From Herbaspirillum rhizosphaerae (GTDB lineage: Bacteria; Pseudomonadota; Gammaproteobacteria; Burkholderiales; Burkholderiaceae_D), in assembly GCF_001189965.1 (NCBI RefSeq), contig NZ_LFLU01000002.1, positions 124,001-188,000 of the forward strand: a stretch of 64,000 nucleotides of DNA, given 5' to 3'. The notes under the pieces were generated by a model. It did not search any database, had not been told where the DNA came from, and saw nothing but the letters and a program-made list of their open reading frames with translations. A program made the position numbers and the translations under genes. How positions within the stretch are numbered: the stretch's first letter is position 1; each line of letters opens with the position of its first letter. Of the stretch, positions 42,647 to 52,142 are shown in pieces.

Positions 42647-44341
42647 ATGAACATTTACCTGTACCAGATAGCGCGCAACGCCGACACCGGCTTCATGGCC
42701 TTGCCTCGCGAAGGTAGCGACGGTCGCGAAGACTGGGGCGACTACGCCGCCATTCGCGCCTATTTCATGAACGAAGCCGTCGACGAAGAAGCACTGTACG
42801 GTTTTGTCCCGGCCGACTTCGTTCAGAAGACCGGTCTGGGCGCGGAGCAGATTGCCGCTTTCGTCGATCAGAATCCGGACAAGGACGCCTATCTTTTCTT
42901 TCCGTTCACCCGTGATGCGGCGTGTTTCCTGAACGTGTTTGAAGAAGGCGAGTTCCGCCATCCCGGCCTGCAGCAACTTGCGCAAGATTATCTGGAGGCC
43001 GTCGGCCTGTCGCTCGACTTGCGCGAATTCGTCACCGATTTTCGCGCGGTCGCGCATACCGGCTATGTCGTCGCCAAGCCGGTGTTCTGGAAGACCTGGT
43101 TCGACCTGGCGGAAAAAGTATTTGAGCTGGCTGAGTCCGGCAACGATGCGCTGGCAGCTCGACTCAACGCTCCGTCTGCCGGTGCCGGCGCGCCGCAAGC
43201 GACGATGAAGTCCCTGCTGACGGAGCGCATCGCATCGCTGGTGCTGGCGCTGGATCAGCAACTGCGCATCGCTGTGTTCGATCATGCGAAGTTGCCGTTG
43301 TCCGATCTGAGTTTGCTCGCGTATCAGGACCAGCTGTCCGAACTCGACGGCATGAAGCGGGACTATCTCGCGACCGGCGACATTGCCTGCATCGACAAAT
43401 TCCTGGCGCTGCGCAACAGCATCCTGCAATTCTCCAAGCAGGAAAAAGCGACGGCAGCAGAATCAGCGGCAGAGTCGGCAGTCGAATCGGCCGCGCCGCA
43501 AACCGTCGCCGGCGGACATGACGCCGAGCTGGTCTATGGCTGCATCACGCACGTCGAGTTGCCGATTCGCTTCCCCGATTTCGTCACGCCGATTTATCTC
43601 GGCGAATCGCAGGCGGAAGGACGCCTCAATCTGCGCGAGCTGGCGCCGCAGTGGGTGCCTTATCACCCTATCGTCGGCGGCATGGTGGGCAACTTCGCTC
43701 TGCGCAATCACATCCTCAAGAACTACCCGAACGTCAAACGCATCGGCGTCTGCATGTACCGGAAATTCATCTCGCGCGACCGTATCAGCGGCGTGCCGGC
43801 GGAAGACAACTGGATGATGGATGTGGTGTCGAACAAGGACCTGGCGCAGCGGACTTTCGACAGCATGCTCGATCCCGGTTCAAGCACGCTGCTGGTCGGC
43901 AAGACCTGCGGCTTTCTCGCCGACGGCCAGAGCGCCGGCTACCTGAAACACTATGCGCGCGCGCATCATGTGGAAGACATGTTGCGTTTCGCGGCGGAAG
44001 CGGTCGAGCTGGGCGTCCTGCACAGCAACGAAGTCGAACTCTTTTTCGACGAGCGCGTGTTCTTCATGGGCGGCGTCGAACTGGGCGTGTTTCCGGCTGA
44101 CTTCTGGCTCAAGAGCATTGCCGATATTGAAGCGGTGGCATGGGCCTGCGTGCAGCGCTATCAGGTCAAGCGCGAAGGCTATCAGTCGCGCGCCTGGGCG
44201 TTCTGCGCCGAGCGCCTAGGCAGCTATTTGCTGTTGCGTTACCTGCGATCGATTTGCGGCGGCGATAATTTCGAGCAGTTCATGGGACAACTGAACCTGA
44301 TCACGCAAGGCGATCAGACTTTGTACGTGCCGAGCAACTGA
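42647..44341 (+). CDS. Two-domain protein: unrecognised domain plus DUF4422-like glycosyltransferase domain
   Basis: The protein is 564 aa from the ATG at 42647; an ATG at 42617 would add ten residues. Residues 1 to about 265 are homologous to the C-terminal domain of 37734-39707 (YAAIRAYFMNEAVDEEALYGF, DAACFLNVFEEG, YVVAKPVFWKTWF, ERIASLVLAL). An Ala/Glu-rich linker (about 268-290) follows. The C-terminal half has NYPNVKRIGVCMYRKF, then YQSRAWAFCAERLGSYLLLRYL, a pattern like DUF4422 capsular glycosyltransferases (IGxxxYRR and xERL). The gene follows the C-methyltransferase by 63 bp and is closed by a strong terminator. The role is inferred as glycan assembly. Confidence 0.75.
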   Translation: MNIYLYQIARNADTGFMALPREGSDGREDWGDYAAIRAYFMNEAVDEEALYGFVPADFVQKTGLGAEQIAAFVDQNPDKDAYLFFPFTRDAACFLNVFEEGEFRHPGLQQLAQDYLEAVGLSLDLREFVTDFRAVAHTGYVVAKPVFWKTWFDLAEKVFELAESGNDALAARLNAPSAGAGAPQATMKSLLTERIASLVLALDQQLRIAVFDHAKLPLSDLSLLAYQDQLSELDGMKRDYLATGDIACIDKFLALRNSILQFSKQEKATAAESAAESAVESAAPQTVAGGHDAELVYGCITHVELPIRFPDFVTPIYLGESQAEGRLNLRELAPQWVPYHPIVGGMVGNFALRNHILKNYPNVKRIGVCMYRKFISRDRISGVPAEDNWMMDVVSNKDLAQRTFDSMLDPGSSTLLVGKTCGFLADGQSAGYLKHYARAHHVEDMLRFAAEAVELGVLHSNEVELFFDERVFFMGGVELGVFPADFWLKSIADIEAVAWACVQRYQVKREGYQSRAWAFCAERLGSYLLLRYLRSICGGDNFEQFMGQLNLITQGDQTLYVPSN

Positions 44342-44350
44342 CTTCCTCCA

Positions 44351-44391
44351 GCCTGCCGGAGCGATGCTCGCGGCAGGCATTCTTCTTTTTT
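44351..44391 (+). terminator. Rho-independent terminator at the end of the CDP-sugar operon
   Basis: GCCTGCCGGAGC pairs with GCTCGCGGCAGGC around a short loop (44351-44378), followed by TTCTTCTTTTTTA. It separates the plus-strand operon from the convergent rfbD end. Confidence 0.9.
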
Positions 44392-44392
44392 A

Positions 44393-45340
44393 TCAAACCA
44401 GCTTGCGCCCGTCTTCCAGACTATATGCGCGGATAATTTCGTCGAGACAGGTGGCGACATCGGTCTGCCATTGCGGCATGCTCACGCCGAAAGTCGACGC
44501 CAGTTTTGCGCCCGACAATCGCGAATTCTTGGGGCGATGCGGCGGCACGGGATAGGTGCTGGACGGCACCGGTGTGATGACGCCGGGGCCGCCGACTTTC
44601 ACCGGTATCTGCAAGGCTTGCAAGCGTTCGACGATGAAGGAGGCATAGCCATGCCAGGACGTCTCGCCCGCGGCGGTGAGGTTGTAGATGCCGCTGGTGC
44701 GGCGCAGATGGTCGAGGTCGATCAGCGTGCCGGGCGTGGCTTGCTGATTGACCAGCAGGCGGCGCGTGACGTCGCTGATGGTCTTCGACCACGTCGGCGC
44801 GCCGAACTGGTCGCCGACGATGGTGAATTTTTCCTGTTCCTGCGCGAGGCGGATCACAGTCTTGAGGAAGTTGCCGCCACCGACGCTGTAGACCCAGCTG
44901 GTGCGCAGGATCCAGTATGCCTCGCAGTGCCGCGCGATGGCTTCTTCGCCGGCGCATTTGCTCTGGCCGTAGACATTGATCGGATGCGTCGGCGTTGCTT
45001 CGTCGTAAGGCGTATCCTGCGTGCCGTCGAAGACGTAGTCGGTCGAGTAGTGCACCACCGGCGCGCCAAGGCGCTGCGCTTCTTCCGCGATCACGCCGGG
45101 CGCTTCGCCGTTGATGCGCATGGCCAGCTCCGGTTCGCTCTCGGCCTTGACCACGGCGGTGTAGGCCGCCGGGTTGACGATCAGGTCGGGACGCGCGGCG
45201 CGGATGGCGTCGCGAATCTGGTCCAGATCCGACAGGTCCATTTGCTGACGCGAGAACGAGACTATCTCGCCAAGACCTTGCAGGCTTTGCGCCAGCTCAT
45301 TGCCGATCTGGCCGCTCTGGCCGGTGAGCAGGATTTTCAT
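44393..45340 (-). CDS. rfbD: dTDP-4-dehydrorhamnose reductase
   Basis: The protein is 315 aa from the ATG at 45340, a SDR-type reductase with LLTGQSGQIGNELAQSL, DLIVNPAAYTAVVKAESEPE (family motif NPAAYTAVDKAE with one substitution), STDYVFDGT, and Tyr-x3-Lys in NVYGQSKCAGEE. It performs the last step to dTDP-L-rhamnose. The start overlaps the rfbC stop (ATGA); longer in-frame extensions run through rfbC and are not real. Confidence 0.95.
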   Translation of the reverse strand: MKILLTGQSGQIGNELAQSLQGLGEIVSFSRQQMDLSDLDQIRDAIRAARPDLIVNPAAYTAVVKAESEPELAMRINGEAPGVIAEEAQRLGAPVVHYSTDYVFDGTQDTPYDEATPTHPINVYGQSKCAGEEAIARHCEAYWILRTSWVYSVGGGNFLKTVIRLAQEQEKFTIVGDQFGAPTWSKTISDVTRRLLVNQQATPGTLIDLDHLRRTSGIYNLTAAGETSWHGYASFIVERLQALQIPVKVGGPGVITPVPSSTYPVPPHRPKNSRLSGAKLASTFGVSMPQWQTDVATCLDEIIRAYSLEDGRKLV

Positions 45341-45882
45341 GCGAACACCTCGGCGTCGGCCAGCAGTTTGCCGTTGACGTCCTTGGCCGACAGCAAGGGG
45401 GCGGCTTCCGCGCGCCAGTCGATGTCGATGGCCGGATCGTTCCACAGGATGCAGCGTTCGTGCTCGGCCATCCAGTAATCGGTAGTCTTGTAGAGAAATT
45501 CGGCGTACTCGCTGCGGACCAGGAATCCATGTGCAAAGCCGGGCGGGATCCACATCTGCAACTTGTTTTCCGCCGACAGAATGGTGCCTGTCCATTTGCC
45601 GAAAGTGGGCGAGTTCTTGCGGATGTCGACAGCGATATCCAGCACTTCGCCGACGGTAACGCGCACCAGTTTTCCTTGCGGATGCTGAATCTGATAATGC
45701 AGTCCGCGCAAGACGTTGCGCGCCGAGCGCGAATGGTTGTCTTGTACGAAATTTGCCGTGATGCCGGTCAGTTCCGCAAAGCGGCGCGTATTGAAACTTT
45801 CGAAGAAGAAGCCGCGCGCATCGCCGAACACCGTCGGTTCGACAACCATGACATCGGGAATTTCAGTGGGAATAATTTTCAT
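45337..45882 (-). CDS. rfbC: dTDP-4-dehydrorhamnose 3,5-epimerase
   Basis: The protein is 181 aa, a cupin with the catalytic His in NVLRGLHYQIQHPQGKLVRV, then VLDIAVDIRKNSPTFGKW, and Tyr in FLYKTTDYWMAEHE. It matches the canonical RmlC pattern more closely than the epimerase at 40812. It epimerises C3 and C5 of dTDP-4-keto-6-deoxyglucose. Eight bases separate it from rfbA. Confidence 0.95.
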   Translation of the reverse strand: MKIIPTEIPDVMVVEPTVFGDARGFFFESFNTRRFAELTGITANFVQDNHSRSARNVLRGLHYQIQHPQGKLVRVTVGEVLDIAVDIRKNSPTFGKWTGTILSAENKLQMWIPPGFAHGFLVRSEYAEFLYKTTDYWMAEHERCILWNDPAIDIDWRAEAAPLLSAKDVNGKLLADAEVFA

Positions 45883-45890
45883 GTCAACGT

Positions 45891-46796
45891 TCAGTAACTC
45901 ATGTCTGTCAGCAGGCGCAGCAGGTATTGACCGTATGCGTTTTTCTTCAAGGGTGCAGCCAATGCTTCCAGCTGTTCCGCATTGATATAGCCGCGCCGAT
46001 AAGCGATTTCTTCGGGACAGGCAACTTTCAGGCCCTGCCGCTTTTCGATGGTGGCGATGAATTGGCCGGCTTCCAGCAGCGAGTCGTGGGTGCCGGTATC
46101 GAGCCATGCGATGCCGCGCCCCATCAATTCCACCTGCAACTGATTGCGTTCCAGGTAGGTGCGATTGACGTCGGTGATTTCGAGTTCGCCGCGCGCCGAG
46201 GGTTTGATGTTGTCGGCAATATCGCAGACCTGGTTGTCATAGAAGTACAGGCCGGTCACCGCGTAATTCGATTTCGGTGTAACTGGTTTTTCGACGATGT
46301 CGATGGCGCGGCGCTGGCGATCGAATTCGACGACGCCGTAACGCTCGGGGTCGGTCACGTGATAGGCGAAGACTGTGGCGCCGTCAGGCGCTGCCGCTGC
46401 CGCGCGCAACTGGTTTTCAAAATCGCGGCCGTAAAAAATATTGTCGCCGAGGATCAGCGCCGAGGGTGCGTTGTCGATGAAGTTGCGGCCGATGATGAAG
46501 GCCTGCGCCAGGCCGTCCGGCGATGGTTGCACCGCGTAGCTGAGGTTGAGTCCCCACTGCGAGCCGTCGCCCAGCAATTCCGTGAAACGCGGCGTGTCCT
46601 GCGGCGTCGAGATGATCAGTATGTCGCGAATGCCGGCCAGCATCAGGCTGGTCAGCGGGTAGTACACCATGGGCTTGTCGTAGATCGGCATGAGCTGCTT
46701 CGACATGACCGTCGTCGCCGGGTACAGGCGTGTGCCGGATCCGCCGGCCAGGATGATGCCTTTGCGTTCCGGCATCAGGCGTTCGGTTGAGTTCAT
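45891..46796 (-). CDS. rfbA: Glucose-1-phosphate thymidylyltransferase
   Basis: The protein is 301 aa. It has [23 protein letters not shown] (signature plus catalytic Arg/Lys), [29 protein letters not shown] and [15 protein letters not shown]. It makes dTDP-glucose from dTTP and glucose-1-phosphate. The start at 46796 adds eight residues before the usual first Met; an internal ATG gives the canonical N-terminus MPERKGI. The start overlaps the rfbB stop (ATGA). Confidence 0.96.
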   Translation of the reverse strand: MNSTERLMPERKGIILAGGSGTRLYPATTVMSKQLMPIYDKPMVYYPLTSLMLAGIRDILIISTPQDTPRFTELLGDGSQWGLNLSYAVQPSPDGLAQAFIIGRNFIDNAPSALILGDNIFYGRDFENQLRAAAAAPDGATVFAYHVTDPERYGVVEFDRQRRAIDIVEKPVTPKSNYAVTGLYFYDNQVCDIADNIKPSARGELEITDVNRTYLERNQLQVELMGRGIAWLDTGTHDSLLEAGQFIATIEKRQGLKVACPEEIAYRRGYINAEQLEALAAPLKKNAYGQYLLRLLTDMSY

Positions 46797-47872
46797 GCGT
46801 TCTCCTCGTCGTCATCTCCGGCGCCGTAATGCAGCTCAATCCATTTCAGATAGCCGCCGGTGCGGATGTTGGTGACCCAATGCGGATGATCGAGATACCA
46901 GCGCACGGTCTTGGCGATGCCGGTTTCGAACGTCTCGACAGGTCGCCAGCCCAGTTCGCGTTCCAGCTTGCGGGCATCGATGGCGTAGCGGCGATCGTGT
47001 CCGGGACGGTCCTGCACAAAGGTGATCTGGTCGCGATAGCTGCCTGCGGGTTTTGGTTTTTGCTGATCGAGCATGTCGCACAAGGTGTGGACGACGTCGA
47101 GGTTGGCTTTTTCGTTCCAGCCGCCGATGTTGTAGGTCTCGCCGATCTTGCCGCGCGCCAGCACCTGGCGGATGGCGGCGCAGTGATCGCCGACGAACAG
47201 CCAGTCGCGGATCTGCTGGCCGTCGCCATAGATGGGTAGCGGCTTGCCGTCGAGTGCGTTGAGGATGACCAGCGGGATCAGCTTCTCGGGAAAATGATAA
47301 GGCCCGTAGTTGTTGGAGCAGTTGGTCGTCAGCGTCGGCAGGCCGTAGGTGTGGTGATAGGCGCGCACCAGATGGTCCGAGGCCGCCTTGGACGCAGAGT
47401 ACGGGCTATTGGGCGCATAAGGCGTGGTTTCGCTGAACGGCGGATCGTCCGGCCCGAGGGTGCCGTAGACTTCGTCGGTCGATACATGCAGGAAGCGGAA
47501 GGCCGCCTTGCTGCCGGCATCCTGCGTCGACCAGTAAACCCGTGCGGCTTCCAGCAGGCTGAAGGTGCCGTTGACGTTGGTGTGGATGAATTCGCCGGGG
47601 CTGTGGATCGAACGGTCGACGTGGCTTTCCGCCGCGAAGTGAATGATGGCGCGCGGCTGGTATTGCGCGAACAGCCCGGCGATTGTTTCGCGATCGGCAA
47701 TGTCGGCCTGCACGAAGTGATAGCGTTCATCGCCGTCGAGGCTGGTCAGGTTGTACGGATTGCCGGCGTAAGTCAGCTTGTCGATATTGAGGACATGCTC
47801 GTCCTGGCTTGCCAGGAAGTCCAGAATGAAATTGCTGCCGATGAAGCCGGCGCCGCCTGTTACAAATATCAT
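46793..47872 (-). CDS. rfbB: dTDP-glucose 4,6-dehydratase
   Basis: The protein is 359 aa, an extended SDR with [42 protein letters not shown] and Tyr-x3-Lys in [15 protein letters not shown], followed by [18 protein letters not shown]. It converts dTDP-glucose to dTDP-4-keto-6-deoxyglucose. It is the first gene of the minus-strand order rfbB-rfbA-rfbC-rfbD, with overlaps or gaps below 10 bp, so a single transcript is expected. Confidence 0.96.
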   Translation of the reverse strand: MIFVTGGAGFIGSNFILDFLASQDEHVLNIDKLTYAGNPYNLTSLDGDERYHFVQADIADRETIAGLFAQYQPRAIIHFAAESHVDRSIHSPGEFIHTNVNGTFSLLEAARVYWSTQDAGSKAAFRFLHVSTDEVYGTLGPDDPPFSETTPYAPNSPYSASKAASDHLVRAYHHTYGLPTLTTNCSNNYGPYHFPEKLIPLVILNALDGKPLPIYGDGQQIRDWLFVGDHCAAIRQVLARGKIGETYNIGGWNEKANLDVVHTLCDMLDQQKPKPAGSYRDQITFVQDRPGHDRRYAIDARKLERELGWRPVETFETGIAKTVRWYLDHPHWVTNIRTGGYLKWIELHYGAGDDDEENA

Positions 47873-47969
47873 GGCCTAATCCGTCGTTTGTTCGTTTCGT
47901 TGTTTGTCCCGCATTGATCGCACATTCCGGCTATACCGGCAGGCATCGTCAGGCGCTAATCATCAGGCA

Positions 47970-48980
47970 TTATGTGCGAAAGCCGTTGGGATTCCCCATT
48001 TGCCAGCGCCAGCTGTCTGCGCACATGGTTTCCAGCGAGCGTGTCGGTTCCCATCCCAACATGGACTTCGCCAAGGTCACGTCGGCATAGTAGGTCGACA
48101 GATCGCCGGGGCGACGCGGTTCGATGGTGTAGGGGATGTTCTTGCCGCTGGCTTTCTCGAACGCTTTGACGACGTCCAGCACGCTATGGCCCTGGCCGCT
48201 GCCGAGATTGAGCGCGAAACATTGCGGCTGACGGAGATATTGCAGCGCTTTGACATGGCCGATCGCCAGATCCTGCACGTGGATATAGTCGCGTACGCCG
48301 GTGCCGTCGGGCGTATCGTAGTCGCCGCCCCAGATGCTGAGTTTTTCGCGCTTGCCGATGGCGACTTGCGTGACGAAAGGCATCAGATTGTTGGGCGTGC
48401 CTTGCGGGTCTTCACCGATCAGGCCGCTCTCGTGTGCGCCGACCGGGTTGAAGTAGCGCAGCAGCGCGATGCGCGTATCTGGCTGGGCCACATGAAGGTC
48501 GCGCAAAATGTCTTCGACCATGAGCTTGCAGCGTCCATAAGGACTGGTGGACGACAGCGGATGATCTTCCCGGTACGGCAAAAATTGCGGATTGCCGTAG
48601 ACCGTCGCCGATGAGCTGAACACCAGCGTCTTTACGCCGGCAGCTTGCATCGCTTCCAGCAAGCGCACGGTGCCGACGACGTTGTTGTCGTAGTACTCCA
48701 GTGGTTTTGCGACCGACTCGCCGACCGCCTTCAGTCCGGCAAAATGGATGACGGCGTCGCATTGATATTGGCGCAAAGCCTGTTCCAGCGCAGCGCGGTC
48801 GCGGATGTCGCCTTCAATCAGCGTCAAAGTCTTGCCGGTGATTTTTTCGACGCGCCGCGAGGCTTCCGGAAAGCTGTTGCAGAAATTGTCGAAAACCACG
48901 ACCTGGTGTCCGGCGTTGAGCAATTCCACGCAGGTATGTGAACCGATATAGCCTGCGCCGCCTGTGACGAGAATATTCAT
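47970..48980 (-). CDS. galE: UDP-glucose 4-epimerase
   Basis: The protein is 336 aa with ILVTGGAGYIGSHTCVELL, CDAVIHFAGLKAVGES, FSSSATVYGNPQ, Tyr-x3-Lys in SPYGRCKLMVEDIL, and FNPVGAHESGLIGEDP. This is the classical bacterial GalE with the NNVVGT and GVRDYIHVQDLAIGH segments. It interconverts UDP-glucose and UDP-galactose for glycan precursors. It is 97 bp upstream of rfbB and 32 bp downstream of rfbG, on the same strand. Confidence 0.95.
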   Translation of the reverse strand: MNILVTGGAGYIGSHTCVELLNAGHQVVVFDNFCNSFPEASRRVEKITGKTLTLIEGDIRDRAALEQALRQYQCDAVIHFAGLKAVGESVAKPLEYYDNNVVGTVRLLEAMQAAGVKTLVFSSSATVYGNPQFLPYREDHPLSSTSPYGRCKLMVEDILRDLHVAQPDTRIALLRYFNPVGAHESGLIGEDPQGTPNNLMPFVTQVAIGKREKLSIWGGDYDTPDGTGVRDYIHVQDLAIGHVKALQYLRQPQCFALNLGSGQGHSVLDVVKAFEKASGKNIPYTIEPRRPGDLSTYYADVTLAKSMLGWEPTRSLETMCADSWRWQMGNPNGFRT

Positions 48981-49012
48981 CTTAATTCCGACCTGATTGA
49001 TAGAGCCGAGAA

Positions 49013-50092
49013 TTATGTCAGATTCTGGTAGAACTCAATCTGGCTTTCGCTCAGGGTGCGCATGTCTTCATTGTTGATATAGCCGCTATACCACTGCGCC
49101 GTGAGTTCCAGCGCGGTGTAGAGCTCCATCTTGGGAATCCAGTCCAGGCGCTGGCGCGCCTTGGAAATGTCCAGGCGCAGGAAGGCCGCCTCGTGCGGCG
49201 CATTGGCCTGGCTTTCCAGTCGTACTTCGACCGGCGTCACGTCGTTCTTTTGCAACGAATGGTTGAAGGTCGCGCACAACTGGCTGACGGTTTGCAGATC
49301 GGTGTCGGCCGGGCCGAAATTCCAGCCTTCGGCGAACTGCTGCCCGGACTCGAACAGGCGCTGGGCGACGGACAGGTATCCCGACAGCGGCTCCAGCACG
49401 AATTGCCATGGACGAATGGCGTGCGGATTGCGGATGCTGACGGCTTCTTCTTTTTCCAGCGCGCGGATGAAGTCGGGGATCAGGCGGTCATTGGCAAAAT
49501 CGCCGCCGCCGATGACGTTGCCGGCGCGCACGCTGGCAATCGCTGCCTGCGATTCTTTGCCGTGCTGGAAATACGAGCGGCGATACGCCGAGGTCACCAG
49601 TTCGGCGGCGCCCTTGCTGCTGCTGTACGGGTCATGGCCGCCCATCGGATCGTCTTCGCGATAGCCCCACAGCCATTCGCGGTTTTCATAGCATTTGTCG
49701 CTGGTCACGACGATGACCGAGCGCACGCTCGGGGTCTGGCGCACGGCTTCGAGCACATGCGCGGTGCCCATGACATTGATGGCGAAAGTATCGATCGGCG
49801 AGTTATACGAGTCGCGCACCAGCGGCTGCGCCGCCAGGTGAAACACGATGTCCGGCTGGACTGCCGCCATGGTTTCGCTCAGATGCTTCAGGTCGCGCAC
49901 GTCGCCGGTGGTGGTTTGCACGCAATTCTGGATGCGAGCCAGATGGAACAGGCTCGGATTGGTCGGCGCCGGCAGCGAATAGCCGTAGACCTTGGCGCCC
50001 CAGCGGTGCAGCCATAAGGTCAGCCAGCTTCCCTTGAAGCCGGTGTGACCGGTAATGAAGACGCGCTTGTCGCGCCAGAATTGTGCTGCCAT
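49013..50092 (-). CDS. rfbG: CDP-glucose 4,6-dehydratase
   Basis: The protein is 359 aa from the ATG at 50092 (GAGGAAG upstream; a TTG at 50095 is less likely). The extended SDR pattern shows VFITGHTGFKGSWLTLWLH (GHTGFKGSW is diagnostic for RfbG), FHLAAQPLVRDSYNSP, VTSDKCYENREW, DPYSSSKGAAELV and RAGNVIGGGDFANDRLIPD. It converts CDP-glucose to CDP-4-keto-6-deoxyglucose, completing the rfbF step encoded 8 kb away on the other strand. The typical partner rfbH (CDP-4-keto-6-deoxyglucose 3-dehydratase) is not in the window. Confidence 0.95.
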   Translation of the reverse strand: MAAQFWRDKRVFITGHTGFKGSWLTLWLHRWGAKVYGYSLPAPTNPSLFHLARIQNCVQTTTGDVRDLKHLSETMAAVQPDIVFHLAAQPLVRDSYNSPIDTFAINVMGTAHVLEAVRQTPSVRSVIVVTSDKCYENREWLWGYREDDPMGGHDPYSSSKGAAELVTSAYRRSYFQHGKESQAAIASVRAGNVIGGGDFANDRLIPDFIRALEKEEAVSIRNPHAIRPWQFVLEPLSGYLSVAQRLFESGQQFAEGWNFGPADTDLQTVSQLCATFNHSLQKNDVTPVEVRLESQANAPHEAAFLRLDISKARQRLDWIPKMELYTALELTAQWYSGYINNEDMRTLSESQIEFYQNLT

Positions 50093-50454
50093 CAAACTTC
50101 CTCATGCACGAAATAAGCAGTGTCGGGCATGTGCAGAGGTGTGGATGCTATCCATCACGGCGGAGGAAGTCCTGAATATCGGGCTTCCTTTTCTGAGGTT
50201 TGCTACCTCAGCCCCCTGCGGCTGTCGCGACTTTCTTGATTTGATTGATATCGTCGTCCGGGTGCGTATTTCAAAAATGACGCGAATTACGTATCCGACG
50301 AGCAAATTAAATCATGATGCTCAGTCGCTTCAAGCGATGATCAGGAGGGTATTTGGCATCTAATCCGTACGACTATCGGCTTTGTAAATTTTATTTACAC
50401 GTGCCGCCGGAAAAAAGCACGCAGGCGCTGCCTGCGCGGATTTGCGCAGCATTC
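50093..50454. other. Intergenic region between rfbG and ttcA, with ttcA terminator
   Basis: This 362-bp gap contains no convincing gene. It must hold the promoter for the minus-strand rfbG-galE-rfb genes, in the AT-rich part around 50230-50330. On the ttcA side it holds a terminator (50411-50436). A perfect Shine-Dalgarno-like AGGAGGG near 50342 on the plus strand leads into an open frame antisense to ttcA, which I take as chance. Confidence 0.5.
50411..50436 (-). terminator. Rho-independent terminator of the folM-folB-ttcA operon
   Basis: On the minus strand CGCAGGC and GCCTGCG pair around a 3-base loop and are followed by TGC and six T. It lies 19 bp past the ttcA stop. Confidence 0.85.
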
Positions 50455-51360
50455 TCAATCTGCGGGATGCAGCGAGATGACATTCTGCGCAGTAGGGTTG
50501 CTCGTGGAGCAAGGATCTTCGTCGAAGGCGATATCGCCGTCCGCATTGGCCACGCCGGTCGCTTTCAGATTGGCGAAATCAAACAGATTCCTGTCCATCA
50601 GATGCGATGGCGCCACGGTCGACAGCGAGGCAAAGATATTGTCCACCCGGCCTGGAAACTTCTTTTCCCATTCGCGCATCAAGCCCTTGATCTGCTTGCG
50701 TTGCAGGTTTTCCTGGCTGCCGCACAGGTCACAGGGAATGATGGGGAATTCTTTGACTTCCGCGTAACGGGTGAGGTCGGCTTCTTTCACATACGCCAGC
50801 GGGCGGATGACGATTTGCTTGCCGTCGTCGGACTGCAGTTTGGGCGGCATGCCTTTGAGTTTTCCGCCGAAAAACATGTTCAGGAAGAAGGTTTCCAGGA
50901 TGTCGTCGCGATGATGCCCCAGGGCAATTTTTGTCGCGCCGAGTTCTGTTGCAACGCGGTAGAGAATGCCGCGGCGCAGGCGTGAGCATAACGCGCAGGT
51001 GGTCTTGCCCTCCGGCACCACGCGCTTGACGATGCTGTAGGTGTCCTGGTTTTCGATGTGATACGCCACGCCCAGTTTTTCCAGATAAGCCGGCAGCACA
51101 TCGGCCGGAAAATTCGGCTGCTTCTGATCGAGATTGACCGCGACGATGTCGAAGTGAATCGGCGCACGCTCGCGCAGGGTCAGCAGGATGTCGAGCAGGG
51201 CGTAGCTGTCCTTGCCGCCGGACAGGCACACCATGATCTTGTCGCCGTCTTCGATCATGTTGTAGTCGCCGATGGCCTGGCCGGTCAGGCGGCACAGGCG
51301 CTTGTGCAGCTTGTTGTTTTCGTAGGCGATTTTCTCGGCCTGTTTCAGATCTGGGATCAT
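50455..51360 (-). CDS. ttcA: tRNA 2-thiocytidine(32) synthetase TtcA
   Basis: The protein is 301 aa with the PP-loop ATPase motif [17 protein letters not shown] and the two Cys-x2-Cys pairs in [10 protein letters not shown] and [10 protein letters not shown] that bind the iron-sulfur cluster. It also has [20 protein letters not shown] and [10 protein letters not shown]. It thiolates C32 of certain tRNAs. Its start overlaps the stop of the upstream membrane-protein gene (ATGA). Confidence 0.96.
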   Translation of the reverse strand: MIPDLKQAEKIAYENNKLHKRLCRLTGQAIGDYNMIEDGDKIMVCLSGGKDSYALLDILLTLRERAPIHFDIVAVNLDQKQPNFPADVLPAYLEKLGVAYHIENQDTYSIVKRVVPEGKTTCALCSRLRRGILYRVATELGATKIALGHHRDDILETFFLNMFFGGKLKGMPPKLQSDDGKQIVIRPLAYVKEADLTRYAEVKEFPIIPCDLCGSQENLQRKQIKGLMREWEKKFPGRVDNIFASLSTVAPSHLMDRNLFDFANLKATGVANADGDIAFDEDPCSTSNPTAQNVISLHPAD

Positions 51361-52142
51361 AGAGGGCCCGGTTCGGTATTGGTGTAAAGACGGATGTTAT
51401 GGCGGACTGCCGTACGGATGACCGATTGCGTCATCATGGCGATATCTTGCACCCAGAACAATTGCTCGGCAGGATTTCCCAGAATGGCGTTGTCGGCCAT
51501 GGCTGTAGACCAGATGGAAACTATTTTTTCGCCGTCGATTTCAGCATATTCGAAATTGGTTTCATAGCCGACCTTGGCGGCGCCGCCGAAGGTAAAGCGG
51601 AAAATCCTGGCCAATTCATCGACCTGCTGCTCCGAGTCGACTTTCACAAAGTAGATTGTGCTCAGGCGCTTGACGTTGATGCCGACCCAAAAGCGCATCT
51701 GGAACTGCTCCATGAAGATGTGATAGTTGGCGCCATAGATATCTTTGCGACCGCCATGTATGCCATCTTCCCGTTTGAGAACATTGACGTTGACCGTTTG
51801 ACCCCGCTTGATCTGAGGGATCTCAATCTTGGATAGCGACTCAAGAACTTGTTTTTCCAGAAACTCGTCAGTTTTATCATGCAAGCGCTTGGTGCTTAAC
51901 TGGCGCTCGGCGAACAGAACAAACAGAACCACGGCAAAACCGCCGGCCGCAGTTTGAGCAATGGACAGAACCGCCGTAATTTCTTCGCGATGTTCTGGCC
52001 AAAACAGAAAACTGATTGCGGTGATGCAAGCTGCAGTTGCCAGCAGGGCAAGGATGGCCATGATGCCGAATCGTGCCCATTTTGGCAGGTAGACAACCTG
52101 TTTCGCATCCAGATATTTCGGTTTTTGTTCTTCTTCGCTCAT
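51357..52142 (-). CDS. Unrecognised membrane protein embedded in the folB-ttcA operon
   Basis: The protein is 261 aa from the ATG at 52142. Two hydrophobic segments lie near the N-terminus (about 24-48, [20 protein letters not shown]; and about 55-78, [19 protein letters not shown]). A soluble domain of about 180 residues follows (with [40 protein letters not shown] and [20 protein letters not shown]). I do not recognise the family. It overlaps both neighbours by ATGA, so it is translated with the folate and tRNA-modification genes. GC content appears lower than that of the flanking genes. Confidence 0.75.
   Translation of the reverse strand: MSEEEQKPKYLDAKQVVYLPKWARFGIMAILALLATAACITAISFLFWPEHREEITAVLSIAQTAAGGFAVVLFVLFAERQLSTKRLHDKTDEFLEKQVLESLSKIEIPQIKRGQTVNVNVLKREDGIHGGRKDIYGANYHIFMEQFQMRFWVGINVKRLSTIYFVKVDSEQQVDELARIFRFTFGGAAKVGYETNFEYAEIDGEKIVSIWSTAMADNAILGNPAEQLFWVQDIAMMTQSVIRTAVRHNIRLYTNTEPGPL

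Noticed and set aside
41417-43429. A 670-codon open frame on the minus strand
   Set aside because: It is antisense to the C-methyltransferase and the DUF4422-like gene, both of which are well supported.
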